Positions 17,188-26,091 are shown, counted from the first letter of the stretch. The stretch: DNA of 64,000 bases from JAEZJZ01 sp050949055 (GCA_050949055.1 JBMNFA010000001.1:496001-560000); one strand, 5' to 3'. Made by a program: numbers and translations. The notes: generated by a model from the sequence alone, not told the origin.

Positions 17188-17217
17188 ATTATATATCCTG
17201 TCTTTGGATTGGGACAA
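17188..17217 (-). promoter_or_regulatory. SigA-type promoter of ackA
   Basis: TTGTCC (17217-17212), 18-bp spacer, TATAAT (17193-17188) on the minus strand, 37 bp before the ackA GTG. Confidence 0.75.
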
Positions 17218-17290
17218 GGCCTGACGCCTAGCAAGCATGCCTAGCTTGCCTTATGAGCCCTCTGCTAATCCAGCAAAGAAGGTGCCAGAC

Positions 17291-18505
17291 ATGCCCATAC
17301 TGGGACTGATTGTAGAATACAACCCCTTTCACTTGGGTCACCAACATCACCTAGATGCAGCGAAGCGACTGACCAGGCCAGAAGCCACCATCGCTGTCAT
17401 GTCGGGCTGTTTTACCCAGCGCGGCGAACCGGCGATCACCGACAAATGGAGCAGAGCTCAAATGGCTCTGCGACAGGGTATCGATCTGGTAGTAGAACTG
17501 CCTGTTGCATGGGCTGTGCGCAGCGCTCCCTATTTCGCTGAAGGGGCTACCAGGCTGCTGGCCGAGCTGGGGGCAACAGACGTCTGTTTTGGCAGCGAAA
17601 GCGGCGACCTCCGTACGCTTGATCAAGTTGCCAGGCTGTTGCTGCAAGAACCGCAGACATTTAAGCAAGAGCTGAAAGCTGGCCTGGACCAAGGCCTGTC
17701 CTTTGCCGCTGCACAGGATCGCGCTCTGCAGCGCGCAGCGCCCGAGCTTCCGGCCGGGGTCTTCGCCTCACCCAACAACACGTTGGGCATCCACTACCTG
17801 ATGTCTATCCAGCAGCATGGCCTGGCCTTGCAGGCACACACCATCCCTCGCACCACCTCCTACAACGACGCCATGCCGCAGGCGGCACTGCCATCGGCCA
17901 AAGCAGTGCGTCTGCAACTGCTGCAAGGGGAAGACCCCACCGGGCTCCCGCCAGCTGCTGCGTCCACCCTCAAGCAATCCATCGCCACGGGTAGAGCGCC
18001 CATCTCGTGGGAGGACTTTTCCCTGCCGATGCTGTATCGTCTGCGCCAACTGTCGCCAGAGCAGCTCGAGTTATATCCAGAAACTGGAGAAGGGCTGGGC
18101 ATACGCCTCCATCAGGCAGCCCGGCAAACCAACCGCCTGCAAGAGCTGTGGAAGCTGGCCAAGACCAGGCGCTTCACCTTCACCCGGTTGCAGCGTTTGC
18201 TGACCTATGTATTGCTGGACATAAGACAACACGACCTGCAGCAGATCCAGGATTGGCTCCCTCCACCCTATATTCGGGTGCTGGCGATGAATACCGCCAA
18301 ACAGGCTGTACGCTCCTTGCTCGCCAAGGCGAAGCTTCCCGTGATCTTTTCCGCCGGCCGGAGCGACCTCAGCCAGCCGCGGGCAAACCGCTGTCTGCAG
18401 TTGGACATTGCCGCCAGCGACTGCTATACTCTGGCCTTTCGGCAAGACAGCCGTTCCGGCTTGGACTACACTGTACCGGTGATCACCGAAAAAAGTCTGA
18501 GATAG
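17291..18505 (+). CDS. tmcAL: tRNA(Met) cytidine acetate ligase TmcAL
   Basis: Activates acetate with ATP and acetylates C34 of elongator tRNA-Met (formerly YlbM). The nucleotidyltransferase fold shows LGLIVEYNPFHLGHQHHL with the HxGH motif, SGCFTQRGEPAITDKWSRA, GIDLVVELP and FGSESGD. The C-terminal helical part is more variable. About 404 aa from ATG 17291, chosen for the family N-terminus and the AAGAAGGTG site. The open frame begins at 17237. Confidence 0.93.
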   Translation: MPILGLIVEYNPFHLGHQHHLDAAKRLTRPEATIAVMSGCFTQRGEPAITDKWSRAQMALRQGIDLVVELPVAWAVRSAPYFAEGATRLLAELGATDVCFGSESGDLRTLDQVARLLLQEPQTFKQELKAGLDQGLSFAAAQDRALQRAAPELPAGVFASPNNTLGIHYLMSIQQHGLALQAHTIPRTTSYNDAMPQAALPSAKAVRLQLLQGEDPTGLPPAAASTLKQSIATGRAPISWEDFSLPMLYRLRQLSPEQLELYPETGEGLGIRLHQAARQTNRLQELWKLAKTRRFTFTRLQRLLTYVLLDIRQHDLQQIQDWLPPPYIRVLAMNTAKQAVRSLLAKAKLPVIFSAGRSDLSQPRANRCLQLDIAASDCYTLAFRQDSRSGLDYTVPVITEKSLR

Positions 18506-18612
18506 CGCCCTTCCACCCAAAAACCGTCGCAAGTCAAGTCTCAGTGCACTGGTTTTTGAATCTTCAGGCTGTGACGCATATGGTAACGCCTATTCGGTTT
18601 AGGCAGGCTTGG

Positions 18613-18643
18613 TCATAGTCCCGATCTGCCCTCCATATACATT
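18613..18643 (+). promoter_or_regulatory. Candidate SigE promoter of ylbJ
   Basis: TCATAGT (18613-18619), 14-bp spacer, CATATACATT (18634-18643). This resembles the SigE pattern ATATT / CATAcAnT, and ylbJ belongs to the mother-cell SigE regulon in B. subtilis. It lies about 100 bp before the ylbJ start. Confidence 0.45.
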
Positions 18644-18741
18644 AGTAGTCACCTCGCAACAATCACGCACTCTCCTTTGCAGGTCCTGCCGACTTGCCCC
18701 AGAATTGTTGCGTTCTTGACAAGCAGAAGGAGGGCAATTGC

Positions 18742-20034
18742 ATGTTTTGGACGATCATCTTACTGCTGCTGATCCTGTTTCTGTTCAGTCGCAAATACAA
18801 GCACTTGATGCGCTACGTCGGCACATTCTTGCTGGCCGCTGCCGGACTGTTCTTGACCGTCAGCATGGTCAGGGCACCCAGCGACGCCTTCGACGCTGCG
18901 CTACAGGGGCTGAAAATCTGGTGGGAAGTGGTCTTCCCAGCCCTGTTGCCCTTCTTTATCGGCTCCGAGATCCTGATGGGGCTCGGCGTGGTCAACTTTA
19001 TGGGGGTAATGCTAGAACCGCTCATGCGACCGTTGTTCAACGTTCCTGGAGTGGGCTCATTTGTGATGGCCATGGGGCTGGCCTCTGGCTACCCTATCGG
19101 CGCTATCCTCACCAGAAGGCTGCGCAAGGAAGAACTGTGTAACCAGGTAGAGGCAGAGCGACTGGTCTCCTTCACCAACACCGCTGATCCCTTGTTCATG
19201 GTGGGCGCTGTCGCCGTGGGCATGTTTGGAGACGCCCGTCTGGGCACCATCATCGCTATCGCTCATTACATTGCCGCTGTATTGGTGGGGCTGTGCATGC
19301 GCTTCTATCGACCTGATGCCCCTCGCAGTGCACAACTGGCGCCCGAGCGGGGCAACATACTGCTGCGAGCCTTTAAGGAGCTATTCCGCGCCAGGCGGCG
19401 GGACGGCCGCCCGCTGGGGCAGATCCTGGGGGACGCCGTCAAGGGCTCCGTCAACTCGCTGCTGATGGTGGGCGGCTTTATCATTCTCTTTTCGGTAATC
19501 ATGCGTATCGCCACCATCACCGGGTTGGTAGCCGCCGTCTCCCAAAGCATTGTCGGACTCTTGGGCGCATTGGGGCTGGCCCAATCCCTTGGCGATTCCG
19601 TCATCTCCGGCCTGTTTGAGCTGACCAACGGCTGTGCGGTGGCCAGTGCGACAGTGGCCCCAGTGATGGACCGGGTGGTGATGGCATCAGCGATCATCGC
19701 TTGGAGCGGCCTGTCTGTCCACGCTCAGGTGGCAGCGGTACTGAACGACACCGATGTACGCATAGCTCCTTACATCTTCGCCCGTGCCCTGCACGGGGTG
19801 TTTGCGGGAGTATGCACCTGGTTGCTCTGGCCTCGGCTGGGGGTGACCGCCCTGGGCACGATCAGCCTGCCGGCGTTCCTGCAAACCGCACCATCGGCTT
19901 CCTGGGGATTCTTCTGGCAGCGACTGGCCTTCATGGGAGGGCGGACAGCCCTACTGATGCTCGCGTTGCTGGTTATTTCCCTGCTCTATCAGACTATACA
20001 GCCGTTACGCCGAATTGTCTGGCGTCATCGCTAG
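18742..20034 (+). CDS. ylbJ: Sporulation integral membrane protein YlbJ
   Basis: Polytopic membrane protein (about 430 aa) needed for spore formation and related to nucleoside-transporter-like gate proteins. Many hydrophobic segments start at residue 2. Conserved blocks include WWEVVFPALLPFFIGSEILMGLGVV, GLASGYPIGA, SFTNTADPLFMVGAVAVGMF and LFELTNGCAV. ATG 18742 (MFWTIILLLL) follows AGAAGGAGG. The 48-bp longer frame lacks a comparable site. It is monocistronic on the plus strand and convergent with coaD. Confidence 0.93.
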   Translation: MFWTIILLLLILFLFSRKYKHLMRYVGTFLLAAAGLFLTVSMVRAPSDAFDAALQGLKIWWEVVFPALLPFFIGSEILMGLGVVNFMGVMLEPLMRPLFNVPGVGSFVMAMGLASGYPIGAILTRRLRKEELCNQVEAERLVSFTNTADPLFMVGAVAVGMFGDARLGTIIAIAHYIAAVLVGLCMRFYRPDAPRSAQLAPERGNILLRAFKELFRARRRDGRPLGQILGDAVKGSVNSLLMVGGFIILFSVIMRIATITGLVAAVSQSIVGLLGALGLAQSLGDSVISGLFELTNGCAVASATVAPVMDRVVMASAIIAWSGLSVHAQVAAVLNDTDVRIAPYIFARALHGVFAGVCTWLLWPRLGVTALGTISLPAFLQTAPSASWGFFWQRLAFMGGRTALLMLALLVISLLYQTIQPLRRIVWRHR

Positions 20035-20082
20035 CTACAACTTACCATCGAAAGTCGCTATGGTTTGACGACGCTGGACCGC

Positions 20083-20589
20083 CTAATTGGTTTCACCCGT
20101 TTGATGCGAATCAGTAGCGACCAGCTCCCGCATGCGCGCCTCTACGGCAGGAGGCACCAAATCGCGAATGCAGCCACCCAGCCGCAAGACCTCCTTCACC
20201 ATGCTGGAGCTGAGGTATGAGTAGCGGCTGCTGGTCATCATGAACAGCGTTTCCACCCGTGGGTTCTGTTTGCGATTCATCAAAGCCATCTGGAACTCAT
20301 ACTCAAAGTCCGAGATGGCGCGCAGGCCTTTGATAATCACGTTGGCCTGCTGGCTTTGCACATAGTTGACCAGCAGACCGCTGAAACGGTCTACCTTTAC
20401 ATTAGGCAGGTCAGTTACGCATCCTCTGATCAACTCCTCCCGCTCCTCGAGAGGGAGCAGGGGATCCTTGTTGGGATTACGCACCACGGCCACAATCACT
20501 TCGTCGAACACAGCTGCTGCCCTCCGGATCACGTCCATATGTCCGTTGGTAATGGGATCGAAGCTACCGGGATAGACTGCTCTTGACAT
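20083..20589 (-). CDS. coaD: Phosphopantetheine adenylyltransferase
   Basis: Penultimate step of coenzyme A synthesis. 168 aa. The nucleotidyltransferase motif AVYPGSFDPITNGHMDVIRRA is at the N-terminus. GLRAISDFEYEFQMALMNR and TSSRYSYLSSSMVKEV follow, as is typical. It lies downstream of rsmD as in many Firmicutes. The C-terminus ends with a short polar tail. Confidence 0.96.
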   Translation of the reverse strand: MSRAVYPGSFDPITNGHMDVIRRAAAVFDEVIVAVVRNPNKDPLLPLEEREELIRGCVTDLPNVKVDRFSGLLVNYVQSQQANVIIKGLRAISDFEYEFQMALMNRKQNPRVETLFMMTSSRYSYLSSSMVKEVLRLGGCIRDLVPPAVEARMRELVATDSHQTGETN

Positions 20590-20703
20590 GGATGAACCCC
20601 CCTATCTAGGCGTCAAGCCTCAAGCCCTGAACTTAAGACCAGTTGGTCTGAGACTTGCCGTCTGGTCAGTTTATATGTTGCGACAGGCGCTGGGCGAGGG
20701 ATG

Positions 20704-21243
20704 TTACTGGCGACGGAGAATGGTGATCGCAGTGTCCCCGTAATATTTATGTTGATGGGTTACAAAGTGGTGGTTGTCCGGCAGTTGCCACGACCGTGGA
20801 TGCTCCAGGCAGAGCCAACCGCCCTGGGTGAGTAGCTGGAGCTTCTCAATCAAATCCAGCGCCGGCTGGTAATAGCCTGCCAGGTAGGGCGGGTCGATGA
20901 AGATCACAGCAAAGCTTTCTCCCTGCAGACGGTGCAGTGCCGCCTGGTAATCGGCCTGTAGGCATTCGGCCTGCAAGAAGCCCACTCTCTCCAGATTGGC
21001 TCGCAGCTGTGCATAGACTCTGCGATCCTTTTCCACAAAGACCACTCGCGCGGCTCCGCGACTCCAGGCTTCAATTCCCATGGCACCGCTGCCGGCGAAC
21101 AGGTCGAGAAAACTGCAGCCGGGAATGAACGGCGCCAGCATGTTGAACACCGCACCTTTAACCTTGTCACTGGTTGGCCTGACCGCCAGACTATCCTTCA
21201 GCAGCAGCTTGTGCCCTTTGGCCCTACCTGCAATCACGCGCAT
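20704..21243 (-). CDS. rsmD: 16S rRNA (guanine966-N2)-methyltransferase RsmD
   Basis: Methylates G966 of 16S rRNA with S-adenosylmethionine. MRVIAGRAKGHKL at the N-terminus, RPTSDKVKGAVFNML, SAM-binding DLFAGSGAMGIEAWSRGA and catalytic FIDPPYLAG. 179 aa. recG usually precedes rsmD in this neighbourhood but is absent here. Confidence 0.95.
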   Translation of the reverse strand: MRVIAGRAKGHKLLLKDSLAVRPTSDKVKGAVFNMLAPFIPGCSFLDLFAGSGAMGIEAWSRGAARVVFVEKDRRVYAQLRANLERVGFLQAECLQADYQAALHRLQGESFAVIFIDPPYLAGYYQPALDLIEKLQLLTQGGWLCLEHPRSWQLPDNHHFVTHQHKYYGDTAITILRRQ

Positions 21244-21416
21244 TGCCCTTCACCCCCCTCATTTTATTACTTCCTGCCCAGAAGGCCAAAAGATTTGAGA
21301 TAATTTTATCAAAGATTTTCCGCGGAGCGTATATTTGCCAACCTCCCGGTCCAGAATAGGAGTGGAAGCAACAACATTTCCCCATAAGCTCTTCCTCCGG
21401 TTTCTCCTCTCCCAGA

Positions 21417-21447
21417 CTGGTGGCGCATGCCACCAGGCTTTTTTTTT
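21417..21447 (+). terminator. Strong plus-strand terminator with no upstream gene
   Basis: CTGGTGGC-GCAT-GCCACCAG followed by GC and nine T. The T run lies only on the plus strand, yet both flanking genes (rsmD and the SASP gene) are on the minus strand. It lies in the 322-bp gap 21244-21565, which otherwise holds no convincing gene. A weak TTATCA-18-TATATT pair at 21306-21335 could drive a short RNA of about 105 nt. Confidence 0.7.
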
Positions 21448-21513
21448 AAAACCACTTATAAAGCCGAACGAAGTCCAGCGATGGCAGAGCACCTTGGCAA
21501 AGCTTGTGACTGA

Positions 21514-21543
21514 TCAAGAAAGAGCGGATCCAGTGGATCCGCT
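21514..21543 (-). terminator. Terminator of the SASP gene
   Basis: Minus strand AGCGGATCC-ACT-GGATCCGCT followed by CTTTCTT, 22 bp after the SASP stop codon. Confidence 0.62.
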
Positions 21544-21565
21544 CCTGCGCGTTCACAACCAGGAG

Positions 21566-21799
21566 TTACCGAAGAGTGTTGCCTCCGCGATTGGCCAATG
21601 ACTGCTCAGCCATGGCGATCATCTTACGGACCATGTGTCCACCGATGGCACCGGTGTCGCGGGTGGTCATTGTGCCCCAATAACCATCAGCAGGAGTCTG
21701 GATACCCAACTCATTAGCCACTTCATACTTGAACTGGTCAAGAGCCTTTTTCGCGTTTGGAACGACAGGGGTGTTGCTGGAAGAACTTCCTAATGCCAT
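21566..21799 (-). CDS. Alpha/beta-type small acid-soluble spore protein
   Basis: DNA-binding spore protein that saturates and protects spore DNA; during germination the family is cut by GPR. 77 aa from ATG 21799 (AAGGAGGAGACAATA before it). The family signatures are present: AKKALDQFKYEVANELGI (containing the GPR cleavage region) and GYWGTMTTRDTGAIGGHMVRKMIAMAEQ. It probably has a forespore promoter, but I found no convincing SigG hexamers. It occupies the place where recG often lies. Confidence 0.95.
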   Translation of the reverse strand: MALGSSSSNTPVVPNAKKALDQFKYEVANELGIQTPADGYWGTMTTRDTGAIGGHMVRKMIAMAEQSLANRGGNTLR

Positions 21800-21931
21800 T
21801 ATTGTCTCCTCCTTGCATGTTTTGCTGCAAATAGCTAGTCTACTTGCATACATATTATCTGCCAATGAGGAAAGCCTATACTAGCACTTACTTCCTAACC
21901 TGCCAACATAGTCTGCAACTGTTTCTGAAAA

Positions 21932-22804
21932 TCATGGCTGTGTGGAAAACAAGCGGGCAGCAATCTCCTTTGCTGTTTTGGTATTGGCGATTCCCCCCAT
22001 CGCCGTTTCCCGCAACTCCCGGGGCAGTGAACGGCCTACCTCGCCCATGGCCTCTATCACTTCATCGAAGGGAATGGCGCTCTCTACCCCCGCCAAAGCC
22101 AGCTCTGCCGACCCCAACGCGGTCATTGCATGCAACGCGTTCCGCTTTACACAGGGCACTTCCACTAAACCAGCCACCGGATCGCAGACAACTCCCATGC
22201 CGTTTTTCATAGCCAGTGCTCCGGCGTGTATCGCTTGACGCGGCGTTCCGCCGGCCAACTGCGCTACCCCCACCGCCGCCATCGCTGCTGCTGAACCACA
22301 CTCTGCCTGACAGCCGCCTTCGGCCCCGCTGAGGGATGCTACTTGCCCAATTACTTGACCGACCCCCGCCGCAGCGAATAGTGCCATCACCAGTTCATGG
22401 TCGGAAGCCCGCAGCTCCTCTGCGGCGGCTAGCAATACCCCTGGCAAAACGCCGCTGGAACCTGCTGTCGGGGCGGCAACGATCTTGCCCATCGCGGCGT
22501 TAACCTCACTGACCGCCAGGGCATAGGCCATAGCCTTCTTCACCACGCCGCCCAGCAATCGGTCCTCACTGGATCTGAGGGCGCGGGCTGCACCGCCGGA
22601 GAGGCCGCTAAACGACCGAATTTCCTCGGTTGTGCCACGTTGGGCGGCAGCTTTCATCACCTGCAGATGGTCAGCCATCTGCTGATAAAGATCCGATTCG
22701 GGCAACTGCAAAGCAGCGGCCTCCAACTGGAGCACCGCTTGTCCTAAGCTAATCCGCTCTGCTTCAGCTAACTCCAGCAACTGCTGCAAAGAGTGCAGGC
22801 TCAT
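21932..22804 (-). CDS. sdaAA: L-serine dehydratase, iron-sulfur-dependent, alpha subunit
   Basis: Deaminates L-serine to pyruvate with a 4Fe-4S cluster, together with SdaAB. About 290 aa from ATG 22804, after AGGAGGTCAGAA. Cluster Cys residues lie in GGCQAECGSAAAMAAVG and VEVPCVKRNA. AAPTAGSSGVLPGVL and MKNGMGVVCDPVAGL are typical. It lies 116 bp after sdaAB, a gap with no obvious terminator. Confidence 0.95.
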   Translation of the reverse strand: MSLHSLQQLLELAEAERISLGQAVLQLEAAALQLPESDLYQQMADHLQVMKAAAQRGTTEEIRSFSGLSGGAARALRSSEDRLLGGVVKKAMAYALAVSEVNAAMGKIVAAPTAGSSGVLPGVLLAAAEELRASDHELVMALFAAAGVGQVIGQVASLSGAEGGCQAECGSAAAMAAVGVAQLAGGTPRQAIHAGALAMKNGMGVVCDPVAGLVEVPCVKRNALHAMTALGSAELALAGVESAIPFDEVIEAMGEVGRSLPRELRETAMGGIANTKTAKEIAARLFSTQP

Positions 22805-22920
22805 TTCTGACCTCCTAAGATAGTTCAAAGAAAGGCTTAGAAGAGTCCTTTTCAAAGCGCTCGTTTCAAACGATTGATGACTCTTCCGCGCACATGACGC
22901 GTGATCAAGGTGATGCTGAC

Positions 22921-23601
22921 CTAAATTCGCTCCAGCCAGACTATGCGATTGACACCAGCGATGGAGCGCAGCGACTCCAGAATGGCTGGGGACAGGATGC
23001 CATCCACCTCTATGGACATCACCACTGCCTGCCCTTTGCCGGCTCGCGATACGGCCATATTTCCGATGTTCACGCCGGCTTGCGTCAGCAGGCCAGAGAT
23101 GCCGGTGATTACCCCGGGCTTATCCACCGAGTTAATCACCAGCGTGTGCTCTTCTCCCTTCAGGCTGACTGAGAAGCCATCCAGCTCCAGCACCTCCACT
23201 TTGCCGCCTCCAACTGAGGCTCCGGTCATTTCCACCTGCCGGGTGGGCCCTGCGAGGTGAATGCCGACCGTATTGGGATGCAACAGATCATTCGCAGCTG
23301 CTACCGTCTGGAAACTGTACCTAAGGCCTGCTTGCCGCGCATGTTCTCGGGCTTGCACTATGCGATCGTCATCCGGACTGAAGCCCAGCACCCCACCCAG
23401 AAGGGCCAGATCGCTGCCGTGGCCGCGATAGGTGGCAGCTAACGAACCATAGAGTTTGAACACCGCCTGGCGCGGTTCTTCCCCCAATAGTTGCCGGGCA
23501 AGCTTGCCCAGCCGGGCTGTTCCGGCGGTGTGGGAACTGCTGGGGCCGATCATCACCGGCCCGATTACGTCGAATACCTGCAATCTGCGCCTTGTGCTCA
23601 T
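22921..23601 (-). CDS. sdaAB: L-serine dehydratase, beta subunit
   Basis: Partner of SdaAA. The N-terminal part has DVIGPVMIGPSSSHTAGTARLG and the C-terminal part is an ACT domain (LVINSVDKPGVITGISGLL, residues about 150-222) likely to sense an amino acid. 226 aa. It starts 1 bp after the fakA stop, so translation is probably coupled. Confidence 0.95.
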   Translation of the reverse strand: MSTRRRLQVFDVIGPVMIGPSSSHTAGTARLGKLARQLLGEEPRQAVFKLYGSLAATYRGHGSDLALLGGVLGFSPDDDRIVQAREHARQAGLRYSFQTVAAANDLLHPNTVGIHLAGPTRQVEMTGASVGGGKVEVLELDGFSVSLKGEEHTLVINSVDKPGVITGISGLLTQAGVNIGNMAVSRAGKGQAVVMSIEVDGILSPAILESLRSIAGVNRIVWLERI

Positions 23602-23602
23602 A

Positions 23603-25225
23603 TCATTCCACCGATATCAGATAATGATAGACTGGTTGCCCGCCAACGTGGCACTCGATTTCCATGTCTGGATGATGCTTGCTCAAGTCGCTGGCCAGCG
23701 TGTTCAGTTCAGCCTCACTGACAGCTTGCCCCGAGAAGATGCTGATCAAACCATCGTCGTCGTCGACCATCCGGGCGATCAAGTCGGCAGTCACTGCCGG
23801 CAGGCTGGGGCCGAAACAAACTATCTCGCTCTCCAGAATGCCGATATAATCTCCCTCTTTGACTTCTCCTGCTGGGCAGGAATGGTCCCGCACGGCGGTG
23901 GTCACTTGCCCACTCTTCACCTGCCGCAGATTCCGCTCCATAGCGGCCACCATAGCCTCGACGTTTTCACTCTCGGGGTTATAGGACATCAATGCCGCCA
24001 ATCCCTGCGGCAAAGTGACGCTAGGAATCACGCGCACCCGGCCGACGATCAAGTCCTGCACCTGCTCCGCGGCCATCACCACGTTCTTGTTGTTGGGCAG
24101 AATCAGCACCTGCTCCGCCCGCACGGACTCCACCGCTTTGGCCAGATCCTCTGTGCTGGGATTCATCGTCTGGCCGCCTGAAACGATGGCATCCACCCCC
24201 ATGCTGCGATAGATGGCCTGCAGGCCTTCACCGGCTACTACAGCCACCACCCCCAACGGCTTGGGCGGCTGCAGGGTTTCTGTTGGCCCGGAGCTATATA
24301 GGGAGCTATGTTGCTCTCTCATATTTTCCACTTTGATTCCGGTCAGTTGACCATACTTGAGGCCTATCTGCAGCGCCAAACCGGGATCGTTGGTATGCAC
24401 ATGCACCTTTAATAGAGTGTCATCACCAACCACCAGCAACGAGTCGCCCAGCTTCTCCAACTGATCGTGCAGGCTGTCCTCATTGATGGCTGGTTGCCGG
24501 ATCATGAACTCGGTGCAATAGCCAAACTCAATCTCTTCCAGACTGCCTAGTTCTGCTGGCAGGGATTCGACCGGCGCGATAATCGGTGGTGGCGCAACCT
24601 GACTGATCTCTTTGCCTTGAACCGCTGCCAAAAAGCCTTGATAGATGAACACCAAGCCCTGCCCACCGGCATCCACTACCCCCTGCTGCTTGAGGACAGG
24701 CAACATCTCCGGCGTCCTGGCCAACGTCCTTTCCGATTGGCTGACCAGAGTCTGCATCACAGCCAACGGGTCATGGGTCCTTCTGGCCACGCCCTCCGCT
24801 GCCTTGGCTGACTCGCGCATGACGGTGAGGATGGTGCCTTCCACCGGTTTGCGCACAGCCTTATAGACTGTGTCCACGCCTGCCTGTAGCGCCGCTACAA
24901 AATCGGATGCGGATATTTCCTGGCCCTTGTCGGCAAGATGTTTGCCGAAACCACGGAACAACTGTGAAAGGATCACGCCGGAATTGCCGCGGGCACCCAT
25001 CAGAGAACCGGTGGAACAGGCGGTAGCTACTTGGCCGATGCTGGGTTGGTTGAGCCCGACGATCGCCTTTACCACTGCCTGCAGAGTCAGATTCATATTG
25101 GTTCCGGTATCACCATCCGGCACAGGGAACACATTGAGGGCGTCTACCGCTGCCCGATTATGCTCCAGGCTGGCTGCTCCCTGCAGCAGCATCCGCTGTA
25201 GCAGTTCTGCCGTTATTCTTTGCAT
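23603..25225 (-). CDS. fakA: Fatty acid kinase FakA (DAK2/YloV family)
   Basis: Phosphorylates fatty acids bound to FakB (DegV) proteins. 540 aa. The N-terminal DhaL-type domain has DALNVFPVPDGDTGTNM, whose Asp residues bind Mg-ATP, and SLMGARGNSGVILSQLFRGF. The central and C-terminal domains have HVHTNDPG and a DegV-like fold with ILPNNKNV. It follows asp23 as usual. With degV and plsX in the same window it suggests uptake and use of exogenous fatty acids. Confidence 0.93.
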   Translation of the reverse strand: MQRITAELLQRMLLQGAASLEHNRAAVDALNVFPVPDGDTGTNMNLTLQAVVKAIVGLNQPSIGQVATACSTGSLMGARGNSGVILSQLFRGFGKHLADKGQEISASDFVAALQAGVDTVYKAVRKPVEGTILTVMRESAKAAEGVARRTHDPLAVMQTLVSQSERTLARTPEMLPVLKQQGVVDAGGQGLVFIYQGFLAAVQGKEISQVAPPPIIAPVESLPAELGSLEEIEFGYCTEFMIRQPAINEDSLHDQLEKLGDSLLVVGDDTLLKVHVHTNDPGLALQIGLKYGQLTGIKVENMREQHSSLYSSGPTETLQPPKPLGVVAVVAGEGLQAIYRSMGVDAIVSGGQTMNPSTEDLAKAVESVRAEQVLILPNNKNVVMAAEQVQDLIVGRVRVIPSVTLPQGLAALMSYNPESENVEAMVAAMERNLRQVKSGQVTTAVRDHSCPAGEVKEGDYIGILESEIVCFGPSLPAVTADLIARMVDDDDGLISIFSGQAVSEAELNTLASDLSKHHPDMEIECHVGGQPVYHYLISVE

Positions 25226-25242
25226 TTCCTTGGTGACCCCCC

Positions 25243-25608
25243 CTACTTGGTCTGGTTAACGCGCACTCCCTGCACGTTAACATTGACTTGATCAACCTGC
25301 AGACCAACCAGGTTTTCCACCGTGTACTTCACTGTATCCATCACGTTTTGAGCCACTTCCGAGATTTTTGTGCCATAGCCAACGATGATGTAGAGACTGA
25401 TCTCCATATGGTTGTCGTCGACCGAGACCTCCACGCCGCGGGAGAGGTTCTCTCTGCCCAACAACTCCACGAAGTTGTCCTTCAGCTTGCTGCGGGAGCA
25501 CATTCCCACCAAGCCGTAACACTCCAGCGCAGCGATGCCAGCAATGGTGGCGATAACCTCGTCGGAGATGATTATTTGACCGATCTCGTTGGTAATCACT
25601 TGGCTCAT
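25243..25608 (-). CDS. Asp23/Gls24 family envelope stress protein (YloU)
   Basis: 121 aa cytoplasmic, membrane-associated family protein. Typical blocks: GQIIISDEVIATIAGIAALECYGLVGM, VSVDDNHMEISLYIIVGYG and VNVNVQGVR. ATG 25608 follows GTAAGGAGGTAACCAAC. It lies upstream of fakA and divergent from rpmB, a common Firmicutes arrangement. Exact function is unknown. Confidence 0.92.
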   Translation of the reverse strand: MSQVITNEIGQIIISDEVIATIAGIAALECYGLVGMCSRSKLKDNFVELLGRENLSRGVEVSVDDNHMEISLYIIVGYGTKISEVAQNVMDTVKYTVENLVGLQVDQVNVNVQGVRVNQTK

Positions 25609-25693
25609 GTTGGTTACCTCCTTACGCCAGACACATGGCTCAGGCAACCCCGCCGTCAGTCAGTCAAGGTTGCCAGCCTAGGCAAGCACTAAC

Positions 25694-25699
25694 ATTATA
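25694..25699 (-). promoter_or_regulatory. Candidate -10 of the asp23-fakA-sda operon
   Basis: A perfect TATAAT on the minus strand, 86 bp before the asp23 start. The -35 region (TTAGAT at 17 bp) is poor, so only the -10 is supported. Confidence 0.45.
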
Positions 25700-25799
25700 G
25701 CACAGGTACAAAATACATCTAAGCACTTCATATTCGCCGGGCCGCCAGTGGATTCCTCTACACCCCTAGCTTTTGACTCAAACCCCTGTACGCCAAACC

Positions 25800-25828
25800 T
25801 TGTCAATCGATACCCGCCATGGTAAAAT
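25800..25828 (+). promoter_or_regulatory. SigA-type promoter of rpmB
   Basis: TTGTCA (25800-25805), 17-bp spacer, TAAAAT (25823-25828), 60 bp before the rpmB ATG. Confidence 0.8.
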
Positions 25829-25888
25829 GACGGGGTATGAAAAGGTTCTGCAAGTTGCCACAGCAGCTTGCTGCGAAGGAGGTGCACC

Positions 25889-26080
25889 ATGAGCACTAAG
25901 TGCGAGATTTGCGGCAAATCCCGTTCCGTCGGCAATAGCATCAGCAAATCCGATAACAGAACAAAGAGGGTTTGGGCCCCCAATATTCAGCGCATTCGCA
26001 TCGTCAAGGACGGTCGAACAATGCGTGCCAACGTGTGCACGACCTGCATCCGCTCAGGTCGCGTCACTCGTGCTATCTAA
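25889..26080 (+). CDS. rpmB: 50S ribosomal protein L28
   Basis: 63 aa. CEICGKSRSVGNSISKSDNRTKR and WAPNIQRIRI are typical of L28. Two Cys pairs (CEIC, CTTC) mark the zinc-binding form. ATG 25889 follows GAAGGAGGTGCACC. It is a monocistronic plus-strand gene between its own promoter and a strong terminator, divergent from asp23. Confidence 0.96.
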   Translation: MSTKCEICGKSRSVGNSISKSDNRTKRVWAPNIQRIRIVKDGRTMRANVCTTCIRSGRVTRAI

Positions 26081-26091
26081 CTGGCAAAGCT

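Noticed and set aside
15897..17231. Long plus-strand open frame of 444 codons
   Set aside because: It lies wholly antisense to ackA, whose protein motifs are unambiguous. It is a shadow of GC-rich codon use.
21224..21433. Minus-strand frame upstream of rsmD with a weak ribosome site (MGKCCCFHSY)
   Set aside because: It overlaps rsmD and the plus-strand terminator region, and resembles no family. The composition is not convincing.
22805..22920. Possible riboswitch or attenuator between sdaAB and sdaAA
   Set aside because: No stable hairpin with a T run and no known riboswitch motif seen in the 116-bp gap.
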